A DNA stretch of 64,000 nt from NCBI GenBank assembly GCA_029378245.1, contig JARKIF010000002.1:2356001-2420000 (forward strand). Reading direction: 5' to 3'. Position 1 is the first letter of the stretch; each line of letters opens with the position of its first letter. The notes below the pieces were generated by a model. It saw nothing but the letters and a program-made list of their open reading frames with translations, was not told the origin of the DNA and did not search any database. Below are positions 11,293 to 20,924 of the stretch, one piece after another. This stretch comes from Roridomyces roridus. Its lineage: Eukaryota; Basidiomycota; Agaricomycetes; Agaricales; Mycenaceae. Position numbers and translations under genes: made by a program.

Positions 11293-11308
11293 ATGTGTGT
11301 GTGTGTGT
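11293..11308. repeat. (TG)n microsatellite
   Basis: A run of TG dinucleotides between the stops of the PP2C and DBF4 genes. Both 3' UTRs may include it. Confidence 0.8.
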
Positions 11309-11331
11309 TAAATACATTGTGTTCATAAATA

Positions 11332-13102
11332 TCAAGAATCCAGATCCACAAACGCACCGCTGAACATTAGCGTGTCGTCGTCGTCGTCGTCGCCGCTGCG
11401 CGGTTGAGCGCATTTGTGCCTCCACTCGCTTTCCTCCTCCTGCGTTTCTTGAACAGTACGCCGCTTGACACGAGCAAGGATGTAATCCAGTTGCAAAAAG
11501 TTGGAGTCGTCCATGGCGAACTTGCGATGCCTCCGTCCAGCGATATGCTAACACTGGGTCAGTCAAGAAAACAAGCGGGAGCACGCAGATCCGACCTCGT
11601 TGAAATCGGTGAATTTTTGGCGACAACATTCACAATAGCCAGGCTTGCTGCCTTCGTCCCTCTTGGGTAATCTCATAGTATTTGTGCTGCGACTTTTCTT
11701 GAGCGAAGGTCGCCGTTCTGGTACGCTGATCGGCGGGCCCATGTCGCCGCCCCTGGCCTTGACGGAAGGGTACTTGAGAGACGTCACCACCTCCTGCCGG
11801 CCGCGCAGAGACGCAGGTAGGGACGAGGTGTTGAACGGGAGGCCAGCGGTCGATGTCGTGCCGGTGGTCGAGGTGATTCCAACGCTGTTTCCAGAAGCAG
11901 CTATGTACCGTCCACCACAGTCGACAACGTCGCCATCCAGATCAATAAATCCCGGTTCATCTCCACGGCGGTTTATATTGTTCAGGGACACGGAACGTCT
12001 GAGATCGTGGCCGTGGCGAGATGCAAACAACTGCACTTCGGCCTTACGCTTCATGGCTTCGACTCGCAGCAACTCCCGCTCCCGGCGCTCGCCCACCTCC
12101 TGTTTCTCCAAATGTTGGGACTTTTCCCATCGCCTCTTTTCCTTTTCATCGAACGGCAGAAACGGGCCCCTCGATTGAGGGTGACAATGCAAAACGGGCC
12201 AGGGGACCTTGGCGTTTGCCGCGTCACGACCCTTGGGGATGATGTACTCTTGAACAGCAATTGTGGCCAACTCTTCGCGAATATCCTCCACCATCATGAA
12301 ATACGTCCCGCGGCCAAAGTACTTGTAGTCGTGGCGTTTCTGAGTTGGGTCGCGCTCGCTGGTTCCGTGAAGTCGCTCCGACTGCAATAGGGTGGAGAGG
12401 GAGCGCTGCAGCGGGGCAGACGTAGAAGGGGGGACCGGTACGATTTCGAGACAACGATCGACGACGCTCACGAGCTTGACGATATTCCATATCTTGGTGT
12501 TATCAAACCCGCGCGCCTTTGAGACGAGATCTCCGATATCGTCTGCCGCTCTGCGACGCGTATGAGCCGAGTCGCGTGCAAGATAAAGACGTGACCTACG
12601 TTCCCTTGAGCTTGATAGGGCTCTTGAGTTTGAAACGAGGCGCGTCATTCTCTTTGTCGGCGGAGGGTACTGGAGGTTGTTCGGGGGGCGCAGTCTGGTC
12701 GGTGATGAAATGCGTGATAGCGTTGGAGAAAAAGTTTTCAATAGACTGGTGGGTGGTGGCATGAGTCTGAGGACACTCTGCGAGCAAAAAAACACGTACT
12801 CCGCCCAGTTGCCGGATCTTTGTTTGCGCGACTTTGACCGACGACGCGTTCTCGGCGTGGATGTTGTCGAGATCGAAGTAGAATTTCCAGCTGGGAAAAG
12901 CGCGTCGATACTTGTCTTTGAACTCTACGCGTTGCTGCTCGCGCTCGGCATGGCGGCGGGCCTTGTCATTGTCACCCTCTTTGACGGGGCCGGCAGGGGC
13001 TGCCTTGAGACGCTTGGGAAGAATCTCAAGGGTGTTGTCTGGGGAGCGCGGGCGCTTGGTACCAGAGACTGCTCTGGGATGTGTACGACGTTGGGTAGCC
13101 AT
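11332..13102 (-). CDS. DBF4: Dbf4-type regulatory subunit of Cdc7 kinase
   Basis: Activates Cdc7 at replication origins (DDK). Minus-strand exons 12800..13102, 12600..12745, 11596..12550 and 11332..11547 give 539 residues. A BRCT-like region follows a basic start: FPSWKFYFDLDN...VAQTKIRQLGG|SIENFFSNAITHFITD, with the intron at the bar restoring the conserved junction. A central block (NTKIWNIVKLV...YFGRGTYFMMVEDIREELAT) matches the kinase-binding region. The CCHH zinc finger at about residues 450-480 reads GYCECCRQKFTDFNE|HIAGRRHRKF, again across an intron. The protein ends after a run of six Asp encoded by a CGT triplet repeat. The start at 13102 lies 82 bp from the ATG5 start, divergent. 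Confidence 0.93.
11374..11392. repeat. Coding trinucleotide repeat (Asp run in DBF4)
   Basis: Tandem cgt/gtc triplets near the 3' end of DBF4, read on the minus strand as consecutive GAC/ACG codons and giving a six-Asp run. Such tracts often vary in length between strains. Confidence 0.75.
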
Positions 13103-13184
13103 GAGGGGACAAGATAGGGATAGTGGTGGTTGGAGAGGAACACCAAACAGGGTAAACAAATCAAGTGATCGTTTGCTTTCTGCC
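13103..13184. promoter_or_regulatory. 82-bp divergent promoter, DBF4 / ATG5
   Basis: 82 bp between opposing start codons. No clear TATA box; moderately AT-rich (ggtaaacaaatcaagtgatc). Confidence 0.5.
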
Positions 13185-14372
13185 ATGTCCAACTACGGCA
13201 CGACTAGGCACCATCCCGCCGCTGCACAGAAGGGCGTCACAGACTATCACACAACCCTCTTCCGTCGCCTCAGCTGGGAAGGCACTGTGCCCTTGGAAAT
13301 TCGCGTCGATCCTCAGGAATTGCCCGCCAACTCGGAGCGTGGCCTCGAATGCTATTTTATCCAAGCCCCCCGCGTCAGCTACCTCCCCCTTCTCATGCCC
13401 GAAATCCGTCGCTTCTTGATGGATGTCGTCTTTGACGAGACTGCTGCCAAAGCCCTCAAGGAGGAGGACTGGTGGTTTGAGGCAGATGATGGTACCCTGC
13501 TCAAGTGGTCAGTTTGACGCCGTCTGCTCTGTGCCGCCCCCACCGACCGTATCCAGGCATTGGCCAATCGGCCTCATCTACGACAACCATTCCATCCTCG
13601 CCACCGTGCGACCAGGCTCATCTCTCGCGGGGTCAATGGCAACTCCATTACGTCTCATATTGCACCTTGCGTCGCCCCCGACCGATAAGCTGTTGTTGTC
13701 CCCCAGCGCCGAATCATGTAAACAGGCCTTCATGGGCCAGCTGAAGGAAGCTGATTTTATTCGTTGGGGCAACACCAAGCGTATCACGGGTCTGAGGAAA
13801 GTAGATCAGGATGGTCTGTGGGAGGGTATTAGAGAGCATAACTTTGACGACTATTGGCGCGTCGCCACCAAAGTGACGCCGACGACAACGCCAAATCGCT
13901 CGCAGTCTCCTGGGCCACCTCCATCTTCCGTCTCCATGCATGGCAGGCCACCGTCTGCGGATAACGCAGGTCCTCCTGAGCGGGACGGGGCTTATAACGT
14001 GCGCAGTGTGCCCGTGCGGGTCTACCTCCCAGATGGCCCGGTCATTCAGGATCTTGTTCCGCCTCTCTTGGAAGATGGTCAGTCTCTTTTCCCATTGAAC
14101 GCGACAATGGTTAAATAAAACATCCAGGCACCCCGCACACATTATCTCATTTTTTGTCTACTCACATTCCCCTGCTATTCCCTCCTCGACCACCCGCTCC
14201 GCCTCCCTCACGGGCTAAACCTAATCCACAAGCACCGTCCGTTCCCGAGCTGGCGTATCCCCTTGTACAAGGCGTTTTGACACCACTGGAGTCGGAAATG
14301 GCATGGTTAGGTGCTTGCCTTGCAGGCGCCGATGGGTGGCTTAATATATGTGTAGGAGTCAATAAGAAGTAG
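13185..14372 (+). CDS. ATG5: Autophagy protein Atg5
   Basis: Forms the Atg12-Atg5-Atg16 complex that promotes Atg8 lipidation. Exons 13185..13507, 13557..14077 and 14128..14372 give 362 residues. The N-terminal UblA segment reads LFRRLSWEGTVPLEIRVDP and the helical domain HWPIGLIYD. The acceptor Lys for Atg12 is expected in FMGQLKEADFIRWG, near residue 171. The UblB domain runs from SVPVRVYLPDGPVIQDLVPP to TLSHFLSTHIPLLFPP and ends PLESEMAWLGACLAGADGWL. A proline-rich, low-complexity insert (about residues 205-250) separates the two halves. All exons join in phase with no frame break. Divergent from DBF4. Confidence 0.96.
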
Positions 14373-14426
14373 TAGCGTCGAGATCATCACTTTCGCTTTG
14401 ATTGACTGTCCACTTTGGTCTCTTCC

Positions 14427-15962
14427 ATGTCTGACGTTCCACCCGAAATCTGGCTCTATATTGCGTCCTTCATCTGCGATGACGATCTTAAGGGTCTCAT
14501 GGGAGTCAACATTCACTTCTACAATCTCGGGATGGCGCTGAGATATGGTACCATCCACATTGACACTGTGAATTCCCGTACAGACCGCCTCCTCCGACGG
14601 CTGAGGGATCCTGTAGTCGCCAGTCGCGTGCGGAGACTAGTCATTCAACCAGTAGGTGCAAATTGTGCAGCCACGCTATGCCTGTTGACCACAGCAGACC
14701 AAATCCAAGATGCCAGTCTCGACGTCCTGGATAACGCGTTGGAAGCAGCCGTCCATCGAAGGCACCATCAATGCTTTAATTCTGATATTACCCTGGCCTG
14801 ACTCGTCTGAACTGGCTCGAGGTCGTTTCTTGGGACAAGTCTCTCGACAACGAGTTGAAGAATTTCTTTGCCAAGGCATGGTCTTCGGTTGGACCCCAAC
14901 TGGAAACAATATCGATTGCTGGACGGCCAGAGGCATGCACCATGTCGTCCCCTTTGCATTATTCTGACCACCTTGACAGTCGATTCGCCAGTTCATTGGC
15001 CCCAATCCCCAGGCCACGTCCTGCACAGCCTTGACTCTGCAGTTCACACATGAACTCGATCCCATGGCCGTATCTGCCGCTGCCGGGACTCTGGTCGATT
15101 CAGTGGCCTCATTCGTCAATAGCCTGGCCCCTCGACTTCAGACTTTAAAGATACGTTCCTGGTCAACGCTAGACCTCTCCGACTTTTTCTTCAAGCTCGG
15201 CGTGTTCCCACAAATGCGGCATTTTCGTTTGCATACCCCATTCAACACCGCGTTTTCAAACGCGAAAGGGTTGACCAAACTGCTTCAAGACAATGCATCC
15301 TCGCTGGATATTGTATCACTCCTTTTGAACCCAGCCGGCGCGGGCACCGACCGAACTTGCGAGCATGTGCTGGCAGAGTGGCTATTGTCGCACGCCTCCA
15401 ACGAGGCCGTCCTCGCCAATCTCAAGACGCTGCGGCTCTACCCCACAGCTCTGCCTAGCGGCTTTGACGCTCTTGTCACGTATGTGAACCGTTCCGCTGA
15501 CACACTCACGACGCTCGTTGTCAAAGATCGTTACTTTACCCTTGAGGAAGTAGCAGCTCTAATCTCGCCTGTGGCTCACCGCTCTGCGGAAGATGGGTTG
15601 CAGACCCTGGAAATAAATGTTCGCACATGGAACGCAGAGCTCTTTAACCTCCTGTCCCTGAAACTGCCTGGACTCAAGAGCCTTTCGCTCGTTATCGGCG
15701 GGTCCCATGCGACCAATGTAAGCTGTTTTTTTCTTCTTTCAATTCATCACCCGAGGCTCATCCATCGCAGTCTTTTCTGGACACCATGCAACCAATCGAG
15801 TCTTGGAAACTGCGCGACATTGGAGTGTGGCAGAGCGGCTCAGAAGTGTCCTCGAGCACCATGCGTCTCTTGGCAAAGGGCCTTCCGTTTGTTCAGAGTT
15901 TTTGGGGGAATGGGCATATGCTTGGTGAACGCGAGATTTTCGAAGATACCGTTTTCGTGTAA
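14427..15962 (+). CDS. Agaricomycete F-box/LRR-like protein
   Basis: The start MSDVPPEIWLYIASFICDDD is an F-box and would recruit Skp1 for ubiquitin ligation; the rest is LRR-like (LKTLRLYP, LQTLEINVRT, LKSLSLVIGGSH). It ends SFWGNGHMLGEREIFEDTVFV. Expansions of such F-box genes are typical of agaricomycetes. Intron 14933..14979 fits only a GC-AG pair (GAG|GCATGC...TTGACAG). The intron near 15720..15771 is ordinary. Between about 14700 and 14830 coding-looking segments sit in three frames (DASLDVLDNALEAAV, SIEGTINALILILPWPD, LTRLNWLEVVSWDKSLDNEL), so this part is either broken by small indels or has introns I could not resolve. Its stop is 10 bp from the VPS29 stop. Confidence 0.75.
14933..14979 (+). 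other. GC-AG intron in the F-box gene
   Basis: No GT donor restores the frame between IAGRPE and SIRQFIGPNP; a GCATGC donor with the ccttgacag acceptor does, in phase 0, with a typical 47-bp length. Confidence 0.6.
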
Positions 15963-15972
15963 ATAAAATATA

Positions 15973-16748
15973 CTACCACACGGCTGCAGGTTGTGGGCTA
16001 CCTGGAGGGGGACTGGAAATTGGTACCGGCGCGGTCCGCGCTGGCGGCGCTTCGTCCTCCTTTCTCCACTCGATCTTCTCTACGCGCACCTCGCCCTCGA
16101 TGAGCTGATACACGTACGTGACCACCACTGGGCCTTGTATGTCCATCAACGCAAAAGATGGGATAGGGTCCCTGAAAGGTGGTTAGCCCGACCCCAAGGG
16201 CAAGAGCAACGACTTGCCCAGTGAATGCGCCCGACCATGCGCCCGTGGCCGATCCAGGGTTGACAAAGAATTTGTTATCGTGGTCGCGGGCTTGGAAGCT
16301 GCGGCACAGTCAGTCAGTTCACAGAGCCGAAATGTCGCGGTTCACGTATGGGTGTGGCCAGAAACGAGAACGTCTACGTCCATCTGCCGTGCAATCGCGC
16401 TCAGAGAGTCGAGGTCGCCTACTGGCACGCTCTGGTGCCCATGAATGACGCCAATCTTGATTGGAGAGTGAACGACCGTTGTTGACAAGGGAAACGAGGA
16501 ACTCTGCAGGACACTTGAGTCGAGGCCACGCACTGGCAGGCGCTGCACACCTCGTCGTAGTCTCCTTTCACAACATGGACGTCGGGGGAAATGGTGCGCA
16601 GATACTCAAAAGTCTCCTTGTCGCAGACGTTGCCTGTACACAGTATTTGTTGTATTTTCCCTGGGACCAAAAGCTTCTTGAACTTGGAGGGCAAGTCGTG
16701 GATCCGATGAGGGATATGAAGGTCGCCAATTATAAGGACGAGGACCAT
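15973..16748 (-). CDS. VPS29: Retromer subunit Vps29
   Basis: Retromer subunit for endosome-to-Golgi sorting, with a phosphoesterase fold. Exons 16551..16748, 16346..16503, 16218..16298 and 15973..16171 give 211 residues. It has [75 protein letters not shown] and [13 protein letters not shown], then [21 protein letters not shown] Pro/Ala-rich tail of about 25 residues is longer than in yeast or human. The last intron (16172..16217) begins GCAAGT and fits only a GC-AG pair. It is head to head with dynamitin, 38 bp apart, and convergent with the F-box gene. Confidence 0.93.
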
Positions 16749-16786
16749 AGTAGAGTTGAAATGAGAGCCAAACAAAGCATTGCTGC
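16749..16786. promoter_or_regulatory. 38-bp divergent start region, VPS29 / dynamitin
   Basis: 38 bp between opposing ATG codons at 16748 and 16787. This is too short for two conventional fungal promoters, so 5' UTRs or promoter elements must reach into the opposing genes. Confidence 0.6.
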
Positions 16787-18122
16787 ATGAACGCTGCCAA
16801 GTACTCGACCCTCCCTGACATTGTCTGTCGCTTCACTGCAGCCCTTTCGTCTCTAACCCTCCGCAGGACACGGCGCAGGATGTCTATGAAACAGATGACC
16901 CGATACCGTCCACTTTGAATGCAAGTCGACACGTCCAGATTGTCTCGCTACTATTTACACTATTTCCAGAAAGGAGAAGCAGGCAGCGACGATGAGGGTG
17001 CCCCTTCGCGTTCAGCGATACGAGGATCCCGAACAACAGAAGTCGGCGCGTCCAAGGACGAGCTGGACTCGAGCAACCTCATGGAACACGACGAGGCCTC
17101 CAAGAAGTTTCGAAAAGCAGAGAAGCGACGAGACCGTCCCCGGACACATTACGCGTATCCACCATCGCCGACCGACTCTGATACCCCAATCGAACCGCTG
17201 CGCCCTATACCACTCTCGCGACGACTTCGTGCTTTGCAAGCGGAAATGATGTCCCTAGAGGCCGAACTCGCCGATCCAGCCAACCCATTGCTGGAACGCG
17301 AGGAAGATGGCAGTCGACCCGGGCGAACTCATTCGCGGTCTTGTTGACGTACGCGGCCGACTGGAAAAGATTCGTAAAGGCCAGGAGGGTCGGGGCAGAC
17401 TGGTGGGAGTTATCCTGCGAGATGGCGACAAGGAGAGTGAGAGCCAGCCAGCCAAACCAGCCGAGGCAGAAAAACCCAATGTGCGCAGCATCGTGGAAAT
17501 GGACCGGCGAGTTGGAGAACTCGAAAAGCTGGTCGGTTCTTCTACTGCCACCCTCGACGAGGTATTCCATTTTATTCCGCCTCCGATTGAATGAATGCTG
17601 ACAGCCACCGCAAGTCCTCGCCCTTGCCCCCGCCCTTGCTGCCTCTCATTACCCGGTTAAACGCACAACTGACTCTTCTAACTCAACCCCGTCACATTGA
17701 TTCGATTTCCCGGCGACTCAAAGTTACTGCTATCGGATTTGGACCGCGCTTCTGCGTCGCAGCACTCGCATCGTCGGCATCCTTCTCAATCCAATGCCGC
17801 CCCTCCGTCTCAGATCCAGGAACAAGTACTACCGCTACTTTCGCGCCTCGGTCCTTCCCTTCCTCATATACCCCACATTCTCACGCGTCTGCGAACGCTG
17901 TCTGCGCTGCATAGTTCGGCCGGGCAGTTTGAAAGTACGCTGGGTGGACTGGAAGAAGATCAACGCAAGATGAGGGAAGCTTTGGGCGAACTGGAGAGTG
18001 CGATTGGAACCATCGAGAAGAGCTTGGAGGAGAACCGGGGTGTGGTCAGGGGGAATGTCAGTGGATTGGAGAACAGGATAGAGCTCTTGATGAAGCGGGT
18101 AGAAGAACTTGGTCGACACTAA
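16787..18122 (+). CDS. Dynactin subunit dynamitin (p50), reading frame broken twice
   Basis: Dynactin shoulder subunit, needed for dynein cargo transport and hyphal nuclear migration. Exons are 16787..16822, 16867..16920, 16970..17561 and 17615..18122. It starts [23 protein letters not shown], the dynamitin signature, then has coiled coils ([75 protein letters not shown]). Intron 16921..16969 fits a GC donor (GCAAGT). Conserved sequence passes from frame 2 to frame 0 at about 17309..17315 and again at about 17720..17724 (RRLK to LLLSDLD), each needing one base less. No intron fits. Removing two bases gives 395 residues. This is probably consensus error; pseudogenisation is possible. Confidence 0.85.
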
Positions 18123-18158
18123 AGATGTTGCTTGCATTTGTTTTTGTTGTCAACCGCC

Positions 18159-19098
18159 ATGTCCGTCGACTCGTTGTCGCAGATGATTAGTTTGTTGTCC
18201 GACGTCCATTCCCGTCTGCAGGGCCTCAGAAATGCGCCAGCAGCCCTCCTCAAGACCTCCATCTCCTTTTCATCCCCCACCATTCGCAATGACTTTGAGA
18301 AGGCCAAGCTTCTCACGGAAACCATACGTTCAGACTCTGTTCAAGCAGCCTTGCAAACTGCAGCACAGAGCGCAGCGACGCATAGCCAAGACAAGCTTGA
18401 TCTCAATATCCGTCGCGAAATTCGTAAACGACGGCGCGTCTCTCTTTTCTTGTCGCGTTCTTCTGTCTTGAATTCAAACAGCCGGCCACCGTCGCCAGGA
18501 TCACCCCAGCCTTATGTACCGCACGACCATCGCAACGCGTCGTTGTTTCCGTCCGACGTCATTCCACCACTCCAATGCCATGATTTGCCCGACTATATTC
18601 GCGAGTTCAACAGAACACATTCCTCAAGACTGCACATCTGGACGCGTGTTCGAGGTTCCACCCAACTCGGAAACCCCGCAGTAGTACGCTTCACTATCCG
18701 CGACGTGCTGGTGTGCTACATCACAATGGAGTACAGCACTAGTGAATCCGTTCTGGTCACTGAGAGCATAGCCGCGTTTGGGCCAAGAGAAAAGAAATCG
18801 CCGCATTCCCAGTCGGATTACCTCGTCTACCAGACGCTCTCGCAACAGATTGCTCGCATGCTGCAGTCACATCCCCGGGTCTCGTTTCAGAGCATAATGG
18901 TGCGTGCTTTCTTGCGTGCCTTGGCCACGGTGCTGACCAACGCAGAACTTGCTGTGTGCATACGAGGGCTTATTCATCGAACGATGTGCGACCTGCGAGA
19001 GGGTTCTGTCTGCAGAGGGACATGTTCCACCGGTCGCGCGGGTGTGGATGCGAGAGGGAGGATGGGAGGCAAGACATATATCTTGTGCACAGGTGTGA
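18159..19098 (+). CDS. MED27: Mediator complex subunit 27
   Basis: Subunit of the RNA polymerase II Mediator. Exons 18159..18899 and 18946..19098 give 297 residues. The N-terminal helices read LSQMISLLSDVHSRLQGLRN. The C-terminal Med27 domain after the intron reads NLLCAYEGLFIERCATCERV and GHVPPVARVWMREGGWEARH, with the zinc-type CATC...HISC pattern of the family. The frame is intact even though both neighbours have frame breaks. It follows dynamitin in the same direction by only 36 bp, so its promoter overlaps the end of that gene. Confidence 0.88.
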
Positions 19099-19341
19099 CA
19101 CAAATCACTACCTTCTTGTTCATTATCCCCTTGTCCTGCATTGCAATCATTTGTCAAGTTACACCGAAAAATGCAAGGCTGGCGAAACAGAATGCACAAG
19201 TCTGCAGTGAGGACTTTTAGCAAGTAGGCGGCAAATGATCACATGATGTGCTGATATAACGCGTCTTTGTTGTCTCCATTTCTGCCAATGTTAAAGGGGT
19301 GAGCGATCGGGGATGGAGGCTAGCAGTTGCTTCCGCCCGCC

Positions 19342-20766
19342 ATGTTCCCGTCTACTCCCCACATGATTCACGTCCTCGACTTCAATCCCAACGAGGGCGA
19401 GGAAGGCGCGCCCATCACAGTTCGTATTCACTTCCACAGCGACTCTTCAGACCCCATCCATGTCCGGCTCGTCGTCGGCAACAAGGCCGTGTCCACTACA
19501 GTCCGCGAGCTCCCGGGAGTAGATTATGGTAGATGGCAGTTGGACGCCGCCGCCCCAGCACTCAGCCATCTCGCCCTCGCCAACAACAAGGCACTCATTA
19601 CCGCCCAGGCGCTCAGTGCCGACAACGCCATCCTGGACTCGGTTACCGTCGGCGAGTTCTCCTACTGGGTATCTAACCCTGCCCCCGTACTTGGACGGCC
19701 CCGCGCTGCTACTTTGCCCAGTGCACACCATTCTATGCCTTCCCCTTCCCTTTCAGACCACACCCACCGTACCAAGATGCGTCAACGCAGGAGAGACAGT
19801 AGAGGCAACCAGCCGTCGCTGATGCGTGCCAGACATCGCGCAGCAGAGGAGGTCGATGAACATCTGCACGCCCATACTCCCGTCCTCGAGATGGTCACCC
19901 CGCTTGAATCCATCTGCAGTGGTTGGGACGATGATGAGCTGACCGCTGGCCGACGTCTCGTCCGGTTCCAAAAGATCAGGACGGCTGTCGCGTCATCTTG
20001 TCCTGCGAGCCGATAACGCAGGAAGAGTATTGCGAGAAGGACATGGTCATTTCATGCATCTTCCGTGAGGAAGCCGAAACCTGCTACGTCACTTCGGTCG
20101 ATATCATCTACCTCCTCGAGCGACTCACCAACGACGACTTTCCGGTCGAGGAGAAGAACCGAATTCGGCGCAATCTCGAGGGTCTGCGGCCCACCACAGT
20201 TTCCAAGCACAAATCGGGGTCCGAACTCTTTTTCCAGCAGATTATGGATTTCCCCGATCCGAAACCGCGCAATATCGAAAAGGATTTGAAGGTGTTCGAG
20301 TGGACTCTACTGGGCCAGGCCCTCGACAAGATCATGTCCAAATACGTGAGTCTCTTGTCCGTTCCATCGTCTGTCGACTAATTTCTTCCAGTCCATCTAC
20401 ACCTCCTCTCCCACCGACTCCACATCCTCGCTGCCTGCAGACGACGCCCCGGACGTTCTCCGTGCCCAGACCCTCGTCATGCCTCAGGTCGATCCGACCT
20501 TTGCAAAGGCGGAGAACCCCAGCGACAGCCTACTGTTCTCTTCCTCGCACTACGAGTCGCCGACGCTGGCACTTTACCCGCACGGCGCAGACGCTGTCAG
20601 TGTCAAGCAGGAGAGCGACTCGAGTTCCGGCAGTTGGGTTTCCGACAATCCGTTTCCTTTGAAGGACCCCGAGGTGGCGTTGGAGATACAAGAATACGAG
20701 GAGGGAAACAACGAAGACTATGGATATGACAACTACATCAGAGAGGAAGAGATGATCTCTTTCTGA
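19342..20766 (+). CDS. MedA-like developmental regulator, one frame break
   Basis: Homologue of Aspergillus MedA and Ustilago Med1, nuclear regulators of conidiation or mating development. Exons are 19342..20345 and 20392..20766. The N-terminal part (MIHVLDFNPNEGEEGAPITV) has an Ig-like look. The conserved C-terminal domain includes CYVTSVDIIYLLERLTNDDF, VEEKNRIRRNLEGLRPTTVS and DFPDPKPRNIEKDLKVFEWT. The tail is acidic and Ser-rich. Just before the conserved domain, RRLVRFQK and DQDGCRVILSCEP lie in different frames; one missing A in the AAAA at about 19970..19974 explains it. With that base the protein is 459 residues. A consensus homopolymer error is likely. Confidence 0.85.
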
Positions 20767-20924
20767 ATTTGCTCGCACAACCTATTTTCGACTTCTACAT
20801 TCTATCTACTCTTCGGACATGTTGTAACACTACAAGCTGTATTCCAGGGTCAATAAAGAAGAAATTACGGGAAAACAAACGTATCTATGCTACAAATATC
20901 CAGCAATATATGAAAATACATGGA

